NCBI GenBank assembly: GCA_963565915.1
Contig: OY751486.1
Coordinates: 1,054,001-1,118,000 of the forward strand
Length of the DNA: 64,000 bases
Direction: 5' to 3'
Origin: Entoloma clypeatum
Lineage: Eukaryota > Basidiomycota > Agaricomycetes > Agaricales > Entolomataceae
Below the pieces are notes generated by a model, which saw only the letters and a list, made by a program, of their open reading frames with translations, did not search any database and was not told where the DNA came from. Positions 1 through 10,774 of the stretch are shown here, in pieces. The translations under genes and the position numbers were made by a program. The stretch's first letter is position 1, and each line of letters starts with the position of its first letter.

Positions 1-1560
1 CCTTCGCGACACCGCGAAGGGTGACAGTCGGAGCATCGGTCTCGGGAACGTCGAGCATTTCAATGCCTTTCAAGGAAGCAGCAGCCCCTTTGGACTTGAC
101 GCCGAGCGACATGAAAAAGGCCTCTTTGCCAGCCCAACGAGGGTTGAGATCGGCAATAAGCACTCTCTGCCTCAGTAAAGTTGCGCGATACAAAAGTCGG
201 AATATGAGAGGGGACGGCCGAGATCAACTCTAAATATCTTGATTGAACATAATGGTTTCACGTGACATGTGGATAAAAACAAACCTTGGTCGACACCGAT
301 ACCGATGCTTGCCTCGGAAGATACCCCAATCCCGCCAGCCGCAGTAATAGCTGCGACATTGGATGCATCGAATGAGACTTTGTTGGGCAGTTCGTTTGCA
401 AAGGAGTACACTCCTGAATTCGAGTCGAAGGTTGCCCTCGCCATCGAGTTCAGCAGCACCTTGCCCCCCATCTCGCCGAGGTAAGGAGGATGGTCTTTGA
501 TCTTCACGAGCGAGTTCTTGATCATCATATCGCTCATGGCTTTGTAGCATCTTTCAGCTTCGACCAAGTCGTTGAAACCGCTCTTCTCGCGCTGCCTTTT
601 TGGAGCATTGGAACCTACTCATTACGAACAGTACAAGGAACGCACCGGCTGAGATCACTTGAATGACTAGAGGTCGGTTGCAATAAAGTCATCTTTTGCA
701 AGATGTAAGGGCCGCATACCATAACCCCCGCCCGGATACCATCGGTATGAATGGACTTTGACGGGAACACGAGGAAGGTCCTATCCTGAAAGCGAGAGTA
801 GATGTTGCTTTTTCCCATGTCAGATTTGGTGGGCAATAGAGGCGGTTCACTCACTCGCTGCGCCGATTGCTACCCGTCGCGGCGGCGTTGTGTATCAGAC
901 CTGCCATTTGCCAAACAGCAGCAGCACCGCCGTGTAAAACTTACTCACGTTGGCATTGGTGCCAGCACCATGGATCGAAAGTACCCCAATATCGTCTGCG
1001 GTAGAACTTCCAGCGCCCGCAAGCATGCCATATATCGCTAATGCATGTTCGCCGCGCGCAGAACGTCCAGCTTTACGGCTACAATACAACGCTGGTTAGT
1101 AGGAAAGTAGGTATGGTAAAGAGGAACCTTACGTCGACGTCGATGTGAAGGCAAGAATGCCGCGGGCTGGTGCCGTTTTCGCACTCATGACGACATGAAC
1201 TCCCGCACCCTGAGCTTCCCCGAACTAAGGCGCCAAGAAACAATCTTAACAAGGCTTCGATGTACATACCCCTGCTGGTAAGCGTAAGGGCCAGTATGGG
1301 CAAGGGACACGACTCGCGCTCTGGAACCGACTCACGCTACTGTTCCGGGGTTTCGGCCATGTGTCGATGGGTGGGTTCCGGTCGTCTTCTTCAGCAGTGA
1401 ACATGAGCCTGTGGAAAGAGAGAGAGCCCATGTACGTTGAACTTGGGCGCTGATATAAACCGGACACGTGACCTCAAGCTCCTCCTGCCGTCCTCATCGA
1501 TCATACTTGGCGTCGAACCACGCCTTATCCTGTCGCAGGATGAGCACAACGGCGCCTTTC
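1..1560 (-). pseudogene. FAS2 C-terminal fragment (mosaic copy A)
   Basis: This is a broken copy of the C-terminal part of fungal fatty acid synthase subunit alpha, which elongates acyl chains in the cytosol. Read on the minus strand it carries a piece of ketoacyl synthase with SIHGAGTNAN (the family's HGTST-type histidine motif), then SFDASNVAAITAAGGIGV, then the start of the phosphopantetheinyl transferase domain. Pieces lie in different frames with exon/intron borders still visible near 1083-1132. The lysine/histidine loop (GHSKG) expected after GTNAN is absent, so the active site could not form. The window edge cuts it inside the PPTase domain. It is the inverted counterpart of 24.3-25.9 kb and 54.1-55.6 kb. 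Assignment is by recalled family motifs, not a database search. Confidence 0.75.
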
Positions 1561-1569
1561 CGGACTCGA

Positions 1570-2420
1570 GGTGGGTAATCCATGACGGAAATGTTCCCCT
1601 CTTAACGTCGCAGATATACAACCCGGAAGTGAGTGGGGCTGTCGTCGCAGGCCGTGCTGGAGGGGGGATTATCATCGTGAAACAGCAGTATTATCTGAGC
1701 TTGCTGAACCAGCAGCTGCCCTGTGTCGACGAAGCTGGCGGATAATCTGAATGCGGAGATCGTGCTTGGGTAAGTTCAAGTCTCCTCCTGGGTCGACGGT
1801 GGCTGATTCGCGGAATAGGTATGTGTGCATGCTCAAGTCGCCCGGCTTATATCGTGTCTGTCTCTTCTATCAAGAGGATCTGATCCAGAACCGAGTCGAC
1901 ATCGTCCACTCCGCTGCCGTTCTCCTTGAGAAGTGCCAGCTTATCAAGTCGACGGCCCGGTTCCAGAGTTTGGAGCTTAACAGTTTCTGCATCTTCTCTT
2001 TGTCTCACTTTCTACTCTAGTTTTCATTGTCCTCGCCGACGTGGTCTTCGCGCAGCAGTCCTCTGGGCGGTAAGCCTCTTTCGCTCTGGTCCGGATCACG
2101 TTTTGATATAGATATTTCACAGTATTATCTGGGCCATATTCGACATCTGTTTGAACCGCGGTTGGACTGTTCCGCCTAGGGCCCCTCCACAATGGTTGAG
2201 AAGCGAACGTATGCTCCGTATTTTGGCGGTTTACGAGCACATGATTGATGATTGTTTTCCTCACTAGTTTTCTGATCCCTTTTCATCTAGGATGCGGCGT
2301 GGACGTATTTTTACCGACGGATGACTCAGAATCTGAACTACTACCACCTGCAGCCATCAACACCTGTCTGGCCATCTTTCGGAGTTCGTCGAGAATGGCC
2401 TTGCCAACTCCAAGTACAGT
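1570..2420 (+). pseudogene. BRR2 fragment (helicase end plus Sec63 start), copy A
   Basis: The plus strand encodes scattered BRR2-like segments: TSQIYNPE, GRAG, QQYYLSLLNQQLP, then EDLIQNRVDIVHSAAVLLEK. These match the end of the first helicase cassette and start of the first Sec63 domain of the U4/U6-unwinding spliceosomal helicase Brr2. Segments fall in different frames, with stops and remnants of introns between them. There is no complete helicase core, so it cannot be functional. It lies head-to-head with the FAS2 piece on its left and stops abruptly near 2420, where POL1-like sequence begins. Copies B and C contain about 0.67 kb of additional POL1/BRR2 sequence at this point, so copy A has an internal deletion. 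Confidence 0.65.
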
Positions 2421-3740
2421 TCGGAAAGCCCACGTGGTGGAGCTCGACGGTGCCGTGCAATCGTGCTCAATCGCGCTTGCAGCGAAGAGGGATGAGAAGA
2501 GCAAGAGCTATGTCTACGCTTTTGGGCGGTATGGACGACCTCACAGCCCCGTCCTCTGCATATCGCGAGTAAAATATCCCCCAAACGAAAGCCCTATCTC
2601 CTCACCTATCCGCTGCGACTCCTCCACGTATCACAGGCGGTCCTCGTTCGGGGACATGTCGTCCGATAGCCTCGTTGAAGATGGCATACCGGCCCCCAGC
2701 GACGACATATATTTCAGTCCCAAGAAGCGCCCCGTCCATGCCAGCGATCGACCGCCAGAATGGCCCAGCTTGATGTCACCAGTGACTACCATTCAGCGGC
2801 GGACATGTCTTTTGATGACCTTTATATGGACGCGTTCATGGATGTCGAAAAGCAGAGCCGGTGGATATCACGATCGATAAGAAGCCAAAGCCCAGGACCT
2901 GCCAGAACAAGACGCAAAACCGTCGTGGTTGACAGTTTATGATGGACTTGCAGTGGCGGCGGAAGATACGCTTGGACCTTTGGCCGCATCGCCTTCGTCA
3001 TCCGTCAAAACCAGCAACATTTCAGCTTTGGAGCCCGACAGCTCCCTGCGCTTCTTCTGGCTCGATTACCTGGAGCACGAAGGCGAGCTTTGTTACTTCG
3101 TTGGCAAACTGAAAGACAAGATCTCCGGCGCGCGAGTTTCGTGCTGCGTCACTGTGGAGAACATTCAACGGAATCTGTACATTCTGCCACGTGAATGACC
3201 CGTTGAATCCGACGAAGAGGCAACGTGTGCGACCCAAACATCGTGCCGACGCAGAGAGATGCGTACGGTGACTAAGGTTGTTCACGGATTCAATGGTACG
3301 TGTCTATGCCTTCCCCTCAATACCCAATCCTCACCCTTTGCAGAGCCTCCAATTCCGATGAATGCTGAAATCCCAAACATTGCCCAGATCTTTGGTACTA
3401 ATTCGAACACCTTTGAGATTCTAGTTCTCAAACCGAAGATTATGGGTCCTTGCTGGCTAGAGATCAAGAATTTGCAGGTTGACAACAAAGGGGTGAGTGT
3501 ACTCTTCTCGTTGTCTTCCTCTCGGCGTCATCCTCGCATTATGTTTGAGGTATCCTGGTGCAAACTTGAAGCCGCCGTTACCGATCCGAAAGACAGCAAG
3601 CCGCTCCCCGAGACCGATTCTAATGCACCCAAGGAGTTGCCCTCATCAGTTTGAGTGTCCGTACGATCGTAGACCACCACGAGAACAAACGGAAAATTGT
3701 CTGCGCGACAGCGCAGATATGCCATAATAGTACGTCCCAT
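2421..3740 (+). pseudogene. POL1 N-terminal fragment (DNA polymerase alpha catalytic subunit)
   Basis: Consecutive plus-strand segments match the non-catalytic N-terminal half of DNA polymerase alpha. They are a Ser/Pro-rich region, LRFFWLDYLEHEGELCYFVG (3049-3108), VSCCVTVENIQRNLYILPRE (3139-3198), then IFGTNSNTFEILVLKPKIMG and MSVRTIVDHHENKRKIVCA (from 3651). The N-terminal primase-initiation subunit parts are present; the polymerase palm, fingers and exonuclease blocks are missing. Exons lie in several frames separated by intron-like sequence. The last exon runs at about 3760-3780 directly into FAS2 sequence. The part at 2421-3385 is repeated inverted at 51.6-52.57 kb. The family assignment is strong; function is excluded by truncation. 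Confidence 0.75.
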
Positions 3741-3774
3741 TCCCTACCGTTGATCCACCCACTCATCCTCGGAC

Positions 3775-4890
3775 GCGCAAAGGGCGGTGCTGCTGCTGTT
3801 TGGCAAATGGCAGGTCTGATACACAACGCCGCCGCGACGGTAGCAATCGGCGCAGCGAGTGAGTGAACCGCCTCTATTGCCCACCAAATCTGACGTGGGA
3901 AAAAAGCACCATTGACTCTCGCTTCCAGGATAGGACGTTCCTCCTGTTACCGATGGTATCCGGGCGGGGGTTATGGTATGCGGCCCTTACATCTTGCTGA
4001 ACTTGAAAAGATGAATTTATTGCAACCGACCTCTAGTCATCTTTCGGCTTCGACCAAGTCGTTGGAACCGCTCTTCTCTTACATTTGCGCTACCTTTTTG
4101 GAGCATTGGAACCTACTTATTACGAACAGTGCAAGGAACACCACTGGCTCAGATCACTTGAATGTTATAGGGTTATGAGCGATACGATGATCCAGAACTC
4201 GCTTGCGAAGATCAAAGACGGAGTGTACTCCTTTGCAAACGAAATGTCCAACAAAGTCTCATTCGATGCATCCAGTGTCGCAGCTATTGCTGCGGCTGGC
4301 GGGATTGGGGTATCTTCCGAGGCAAGCATCGGTATCGGCGTCGACCAAGGTTTGTTTTTATCCACATGTCACGTGAAACCATTATGTTCAATCAAGATAT
4401 TTAGAGTTGATCTCGGCCGTCCCCTCTCATATTCCGACTTTTGTATCGCGCAACTTTACTGAGGCAGAGAGTGCTTATTGCCGATCTCAACCCTCGTTGG
4501 GCTGGCAAAGAGGCCTTTTTCATGTCGCTCGGCGTCAAGTCCAAAGGGGCTGCTGTTTCGTTGAAAGGCTTTGAAATGCTCGACGATCCCGAGTACCGGT
4601 GCTCCGACTATCACGCTTCGCGGTGTCGCGAAGGCTGTAGCCAAAGCGAAGGGTGTCGGCATTCTGAGGTACGTCGACATGCCTCTTTATTTTTTGCCCC
4701 TTTGGCTCAACAACATTGCCCTAAGACTGTTGCAATCGCTTTTGCGCAGGCAGCCTTATCTTGATCGCATTTTAGAAATTGGATCGAATCATCTACGCCG
4801 ATCGTTGCCAATACGCAATATATAAAATTTATCTCGTCGTCAATCGCTCGGAATACGAACTTAACTGCAGCTTTTATCAACGATATAAGT
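3775..4890 (+). pseudogene. Second FAS2 C-terminal fragment, fused to POL1
   Basis: This more diverged piece of FAS2 starts with KGGAAAVWQMAGLIHNA of the ketoacyl synthase domain. It continues through a shortened middle (NSLAKIKDGVYSFANEMSN, lacking the KDHPPY...ARATFD stretch of copies B and C). It ends in the phosphopantetheinyl transferase motif RWAGKEAFFMSLGVKSKGA at 4495-4551. The first FAS2 codons are in frame with the preceding POL1 exon, so 3651-3866 is one chimeric open frame. Homology to copies B and C continues to about 4890, past the coding part. Frame changes and the missing middle make it a pseudogene. Confidence 0.7.
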
Positions 4891-5400
4891 AAGTGGATGT
4901 CCCTGGGACCAACGATGGAGTGCGCGGTGACGTTGCGCATGGCACATTCGGGACGTTGGTGAATTTGCCCATAGCTGTTACTACGGACATAATTTAGTGA
5001 GCGAGTTCTCGAAAGGTGGCAAGGCAAAGCGCCTGGGTAGTTCAAGAAGGATGAGGGAGGAGATAATTTGACATTGATCTTACCTGAGGCTTGTTCTTGG
5101 CAAAATCGACGTGACTGAGCACGGTGAGAACAAAAGCTGCAGTCTTTACTGGGATCGTCTGATCATGTTGGTTGGACTAAGTGTTGGATGGTAAGTTACC
5201 TGAGGCAATGGGCAGGAAGTAGGGCAGGAACGCACGGGTTGGAAAGTAAGGGGGGAAGGGCGCTTTCCTGGATCTTGGACGGTTTGGAGAAGCCCATGTC
5301 ATAAATGCCTTTGAGAAGACCTTGATGGCTGGGTAGAAACCAGTGGGGAGCGAGGGCGATAAGGTGTGATGACGCACAGTCCCCGCTCTTCAAAGGGTTT
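4880..5400 (-). pseudogene. DBP5 fragment (DEAD-box helicase, Q motif and motif Ia region)
   Basis: Minus-strand segments resemble the first RecA domain of Dbp5, the DEAD-box ATPase that releases mRNA from nuclear pores. LLKGIYDMGFSKPSKIQESA (about 5270-5330) is the family Q-motif region. Downstream frames give KTAAFVLT-like and GKFTNV-like pieces toward 4900. The Walker A lysine motif is not intact, the DEAD box is missing and several frames are needed, so it is dead. A second, different piece of the same gene lies at 9190-9762 and a C-terminal piece at 56.06-56.54 kb. Confidence 0.6.
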
Positions 5401-5951
5401 CGCGCTGTACAGCGGCAAGTTTGGGTCTAATTGCTGGTCCGCTGAAGTGACCTGAGCGCATTCAATTTTTTAAATGCAGAGCGGACGATGGTGTAGAGCC
5501 ATTCGAGAGCGAGGATGAAGGGGGGAGCTAGGGCGCGCGCGCTGGCAATTGAACGGGCATTGATGAGGCGGAAGGAGCCATGTGCGATCCAAAGGAGAGA
5601 TTGGGCAAGTTCTTCGCGGCACTCTCCGCGTCGCCAGTTGCGGCTCATAAATACCTCTCAAAGGAGATCGTGAGGAACGAGAGAAAATTGCGAACCAGGG
5701 CAGGGACTGGAATAGGAAAGAAGGCGAGTGCTAGAACGAAGAGAGCAGGGAGAAGGGCTGTCCACGGACGTCAAGGGCGGATAGTCGAACAACATGGTTT
5801 TATGTCAGCACAGTTGCTTGCATAGCCTCTGCATCACCTCTGTCCCCTTGCCGCAATTCTCAAAGAATTTACTACTGGTAGCAGCAGGTGAATTTTATAC
5901 TCATCATTTCCAGCTAACAATTCTTCTCTTCCAAAGTTCACTGAATTCAAG
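5401..5951. other. Gap between DBP5 piece and TET/JBP-like gene
   Basis: No convincing gene. The left part may be decayed 5' sequence of the DBP5 piece. The right part (about 5770-5951) must hold the promoter and 5' leader of the dioxygenase gene, but I see no clear TATA box. Confidence 0.3.
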
Positions 5952-8168
5952 ATGCAAAATTCTAAGGCTACGCTTACTATCCGAATCCCTCCCCAAGTTC
6001 GCAAGCGGTCACTGTCTCCTGAGGAGAAAGGAAATGATGCCAATAAGAAGACAAAGCGCAATGTAGGAGTTTTCTCTCAGAATTGCACACTGCACTGCTA
6101 ATCACTTTGTTTTCAGCAAATTCCTACAGCAGCCAATGTCTCACTGCCGGACCTCACTCAGCTACAGGGGCGGACCAGTCGATCTAACATTAATCAGCCC
6201 ATGGTCAGACCTCCCTTTCTACAGACTCTTCATCATCTAAATTCTGGGCAAATCAAACTAGGAGGCAAGTACTCCTGTTCATTTGCAAACTACCAAGAAG
6301 AAACGTCAAAACCGAAAGGCGAAGCGCCAGGCATATGAGATGCAGTCTCAGCTTCGAAAGGAAGGCAATGTTGTCACCTCAACGCCCATCTTCAAAAAGC
6401 CTTACAAGCGAAATCGACCTCACCGACTGCAGACCCGCAGTGCGCAGGCAGAACTTTTGCGTTTAACAGCAAAGTATGAAAGGCTGGCAGAGATATGGGC
6501 CCAAAATGCTCCTGTTTTTGTTATTCCTGAAGTTTCTTTGCCTGCCTTGCGAATGCGGCCCAAACCCTGCCAGGAGGATAAGGAACAGGCGGCCTCTCAA
6601 ATGCAAGCAATGAGGAATTGGCCTTCTGATCCCTTTTCAGCTATTTTTCAGGATAGAGATGGCCATCGATTAGCGGCTGTTTTTGCTAGCCGCCTTTCTA
6701 GTGTCCAAGGAGAATCTGAGGACAGCGTAGGTGATTCTGAGAGTCCACTTTCAGAATTAGATAATGGCAGCGCTATGACTGTACCATATCAACGACACTC
6801 CTCACCGCTCAGCGATCTTTCTGAACGACACTCCTCACCGCTCAGTGATCTTTCTGACCAGAAAGAAGAAGAGGAAACCAATGTAGAAGATCAAGACGCT
6901 GAACTCTCTTTAGAAGTTGATGATAGTGATGAAGAAGAGCTGGCATGGGAGGATGATGATCTGGAGCTTACCAAAGTTGCATCAGATAGACTCCCAGTAA
7001 GATCTAATTGCATACACTGTTTTTTTTTCACCCAATTTTTTGGCTTAGATGTTGTATTTGACAGGACCCAATGGTCATCCAGGACGTACAATGGCTGACT
7101 TGGAGCACATTGAATCAAATATTGCAGGCCATGATGGTTTTCCAGTGCGCCCCAACCCTGCTATATAAAAATTGAACCAATCCTTTTCAGCTCCAGGATC
7201 AGCTGAAGCTACTGGCCCACACACAACTACTGCATGCCATTCTCCATCCAAAAGCCCACTCACGAGATGTCCGCCATCAAGGCCACAAGTCTTTGATTGA
7301 TCTCAACTTTGCCAAAGCCCGTGCTGATCAAACTTTTGGTTTACAAGACAAAAGCTCCCACATTAAACATGAATTGTACCACCACCATGCAGAGATCAAT
7401 TGGGATGGTTTGAATACTCCCACTGCACCCAAAGCCTATGAAAGGTGTGGTGTCACACATCTGGTGCATGGTTGGCATCCTCAAGGCCATAGGGTGAGAA
7501 ATCACTCCATATCAGAGAAGATGCATTAATCTTTTTTTTTTCCTGCAGAATAAATTTGTACCATCTGCTGATCTTCTCCGAAGTGCAGATTCTATGCAGG
7601 CAGTCCGCTATTATTATAATGGAACAAGAAATATTGCTCTTCGATTGGCGGCTCTCTTCAAGACAGCCTTTCCTGCATATTACTCCAAATACAAAGATGC
7701 ATTCAAGGCTGGCGTTTGGGAGCCTGCAGATCCAGGACCATTTTTGGGCAGAGCCATTGTCTGGAAGTTGCCAGTTCTCCCACACCGGGATGGTTTAGAT
7801 GCTGGGCCAGCTGCCATCTTTCCTGTTGGAAACTTTTCAGGAGGAGAGCTTTACTTGCCTGACCTTCAACTTAAATTAACGTGGGTTCTTCATATATTCA
7901 ATTCAGCTAATTACTCTTCTCACATGAAAGCAGATATCGGCCCGGTGATATAATTATTCTTATGGCTGGTGATTTGTATCATGCTGTGGGAGACTGGGAG
8001 CCAGAAGAGTTGGATACGGAAGCCAGAAAGATAGGAATTACAACTGGTAGGGTTTCTCATGTCTTTTTTTTCCCAAAGGCATCTGCATCCATGTTGGAAG
8101 GGAAACCCAAGAATTGGGCCTCATCCACTATGTGGGGTAGGCAGCCCAATTCAGATACTAAACAGTAG
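5952..8168 (+). CDS. TET/JBP-like 2OG-Fe(II) dioxygenase, apparently intact, 632 aa
   Basis: Seven exons join without a stop: 5952-6062, 6117-6203, 6262-6996, 7049-7144, 7191-7493, 7549-7880, 7934-8168. All introns are GT...AG and 46-58 nt. The protein starts with a basic Lys/Arg-rich region (KKKRQNRKAKRQ). A Ser/Asp/Glu-rich linker follows at about residues 220-310. The C-terminal catalytic domain spans roughly residues 350-620. It shows the HxD iron motif in LPHRDGLDAG (H523, D525), then GGELYLPDL and YRPGDIIILMAGDLYHAV with the distal iron histidine (H571). The likely 2-oxoglutarate arginine is in GRVSHVFFFPK (R594). This arrangement matches the fungal Tet-like dioxygenases, which oxidise methylated bases in characterised members. 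Substrate here is inferred only; it could be another nucleic-acid dioxygenase of the same fold. ATG at 5952 is chosen because exon 1 is open and its splice phase fits. No KDZ transposase, the usual partner of fungal TET/JBP genes, is visible nearby. Confidence 0.85.
6793..6858 (+). repeat. 33-bp tandem duplication inside the dioxygenase linker
   Basis: Two adjacent 33-bp copies encode RHSSPLSDLSE and RHSSPLSDLSD. They differ by about two bases. The duplication keeps frame and lies in the low-complexity linker, so it probably changes linker length only. Confidence 0.85.
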
Positions 8169-9189
8169 TTTTGGTTTGAAATATAAATTCTCAGAACGTA
8201 GTTTCGATGTGGCCCCATCCACTTGCCAGCCCTCTAGTCCTCAATTGAACAACATTTCTTTTTTTATTTCATACCCATGGGCCGACAATAGTTGCACACC
8301 TGTAGCTACTCTGCTCACATGCAGTTAATGGGTCTGCTGGGATGTTTATACCGAGAGAATGAAGAAAGGGTTCTAGCAGTGGGTGCAATTTGTAGCGGGT
8401 GCAAGGCTTCTCCTCCTCATCTCCTTGAAAGTATCCTTCGGCCTATCTTGCAAGCTCTTCAGGTCCAACTCCTCTGTCCCATCGCCCTCGTTCTCTTGTT
8501 TGGCATTGGTACCTGGTTTGATGATAGCCTTGGGTGCTCGCAAACTTGGTTTTCTTCTGGAACCAGGGGGATGAGACTTTCAAGTCGGGAACGAGCGGGA
8601 AATACTTGAGCAGCTGGTCTTCAAGTCAGACTACGTGCGGGTCTTTTGCGCTTGGGGTCGGCGCAGAAAGCGTGAGATGCGAGTCTACATTCTTGATTCC
8701 CGACGGTACTACAGGTTCAACAAGCAAGGGGCCAGGGAGGGACCGAGAGCAGATAGGCGGAGAGTGCAGTCGGCGAACGATCTCAAGATGCCGACGAGGT
8801 TGCGTTGGGCGTTGGCGCGACGTGGGCGTAAGCCGTGAGTGAGCTGTTCTCATTGCGCGTAAGGTATTAATGGTTGGGTGGAGTCCACTTCCTTCGTTGT
8901 TCTGCGATGTTTAATAAGCAACTGTTTGCCCGTTAGTGAGTGCGCATAAAGACGCGGGATCGTCGTCGGATGCAACGTGTTTTCCGAGTTGCTAGGCGCG
9001 GGGTCGTGAAGTTGTTTCTCGAGCGTCAAGTGGCCGCCGGCCGGTGAGGGCATCGAATAGACTTAGGGTGGATCCGCCGGGACCAGACTGCGATATGGCA
9101 GTAAGTGGTAACGAACCACTTCCATGCTGTAGAGTAATTCAGTCCGCGGGTCGCAGACGAACAGGCAATGCGCTGCAGTCCACGTAGAA
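8169..9189. other. No intact gene; contains a diverged repeat of 9.98-10.15 kb
   Basis: The stretch at about 8390-8530 is a diverged copy of 9980-10140. Read on the minus strand both encode a KPGxNxKxENEGDxTExLD-like peptide. The rest (8540-9190) shows only short frames and no family I recognise. Confidence 0.4.
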
Positions 9190-9762
9190 CTATCTGATGT
9201 TGCCAACGCTGAGCTCTTCTTTTTGTAGCTCGATCTTGTTGGCGTTGGGGGCAAATTTGGAGGAGCAAGCGTGAACACGGTCAGGGAAGGTAGCAGAGAA
9301 GAGAATGATTTGAATGGGCTGGTTACGGGGAAGCATGCCGTCGGTCCTTTGGGCCGCATTCTGCGAGCGGGTAAGAAGATAGGGATGGCAGGGCGCATTT
9401 ACACGCGCAGGGTTTGATCGCCGAAACCATCTTGTTATCCACCTCATCGAGGGCAAAAACCTGGCCTTGATGGCCTGTTTTCCAATTGAGTTGCCTGGAT
9501 AAAAAAAAGGGAACCTGTTGGAACGCACCTTCCTTGAGAGATCGGACATTGTCCCCGGGGTACCAACGGCGGTGCGCGGGGTTATGTTGGTAGCGCTGCG
9601 CATGGCGCGTTCGGTTTGGACGTTGGTGAATTTGCCCACGGCCGTTACTAGCACCATCGCCGTGAGATCACATCCCGCTTTCATACGACCGGTCAGCGCA
9701 ACGTCCAAAATAGAAACAAAAGTTACCCACCTGCCTGGACATGCAAACAACAGCACCGTCAT
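9190..9762 (-). pseudogene. DBP5 fragment (motif Ib to motif III region)
   Basis: The minus strand contains, in one open frame, [26 protein letters not shown], a disrupted middle, then [17 protein letters not shown] and [18 protein letters not shown]. These match the first RecA domain of Dbp5 from motif Ia/Ib through motif III (SAT). The DEAD box is destroyed: the middle reads MRWITRW where the Asp-Glu-Ala-Asp loop should be, probably through an out-of-frame or retained intron. The same gene is sampled by separate fragments at 4.9-5.4 kb and 56.1-56.5 kb. Confidence 0.7.
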
Positions 9763-9949
9763 TCTCCAGTCTCATTTTCAGCCTAAGACAGCCTTCATCG
9801 GCTTCAAGAGGTTCTGGGATGCGGAGCCGGCGAAGATGAGCATCAGCGCGCCATCCTTCCTCCTTGCATGATCTCCCCCCTCCCTCCTCCTCCTCAGCCG
9901 TAACAGCCGGCGTCACAGCAGCTTTAGTTGGACTTGCTCACGCTGAACC

Positions 9950-10774
9950 TCAGATGCTGCCCAAACTCCCGCGCAGGGGTCGCGGTAATCTCCAGAGTTG
10001 GACGCGCAGGCATAGCGGGCGCAAGGCTTCTTCTCCTCTATCCTTCACCCTACCTCGCGAGCTCCTCGCGTCCAAGTCCTCTGTCACATCGCCCTCGTTC
10101 TCTCGTTTGACATTGGCACCTGGTTTAATGAGCAAGAATGGCTTGAGAGGAGGTGATGAGGAGGCAGAGGATGCCTCCGCTGGCGATGCCTCCGCGCAAG
10201 GTGTGCCGCCAGGAAAGGACGAGTTGGCTTTTTGACTGCGCCGCACCATGCAAACAAGGTCAGCTCTTCCCTTACAATCCTGATTATTGAAAAGCCTACC
10301 TTCTTCTCCTGTTCGTTGACAATTCCGCCGCCACTGGCTGATGACTCTGCGGCGGCCACGCGACAATATGCTTGGACCGACAAATTGTCGTCTGATGCGA
10401 TGGGCGTCGTTATCTTGATTCTGAGACAAGGAGGGCGTCGCGAACGGTCCTAGAGGTCACTGAGCAGGAGTCTGAGGCGGCACGATGCGGGGAGGTGCAG
10501 GAGCGTCCTCATCCTCATCTTCTTCATTGTCAGGACGATCGTTCTTGTCCTGAAGGGATTGCGGATGAGGTGCGGAGGACTGAGAAAGAAGGAATAAACT
10601 GACGTCTTCATTGCCTTTGCGAGAGCTCGAGCTCTGGAACGGCCGTAGTTTCTGCGGGTTCTTCCACCACGTCAGCTTGGGCGCTTGCAGTTTCTCTTCC
10701 TCTTCGTCCTCTTGATCTTCGCGAGCGCCCTTCTCCATCTCGTCTTCGCCCCCTCCTTCAGTTTCCTGCTCCAT
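9950..10774 (-). pseudogene. Unassigned multi-exon gene fragment with acidic N-terminus
   Basis: On the minus strand an acidic segment (EDQEDEEEEK, EEDEDEDAPAPP) can be spliced at about 10,475 and 10,300 to further coding pieces: ASDDNLSVQAYCRVAAAESS and KPGANVKRENEGDVTEDLD. It looks like part of a real nuclear protein but I do not recognise the family. A diverged copy of its downstream part lies at 8390-8530, so it is probably another duplicated gene scrap. Splice choices are by eye. Confidence 0.35.
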
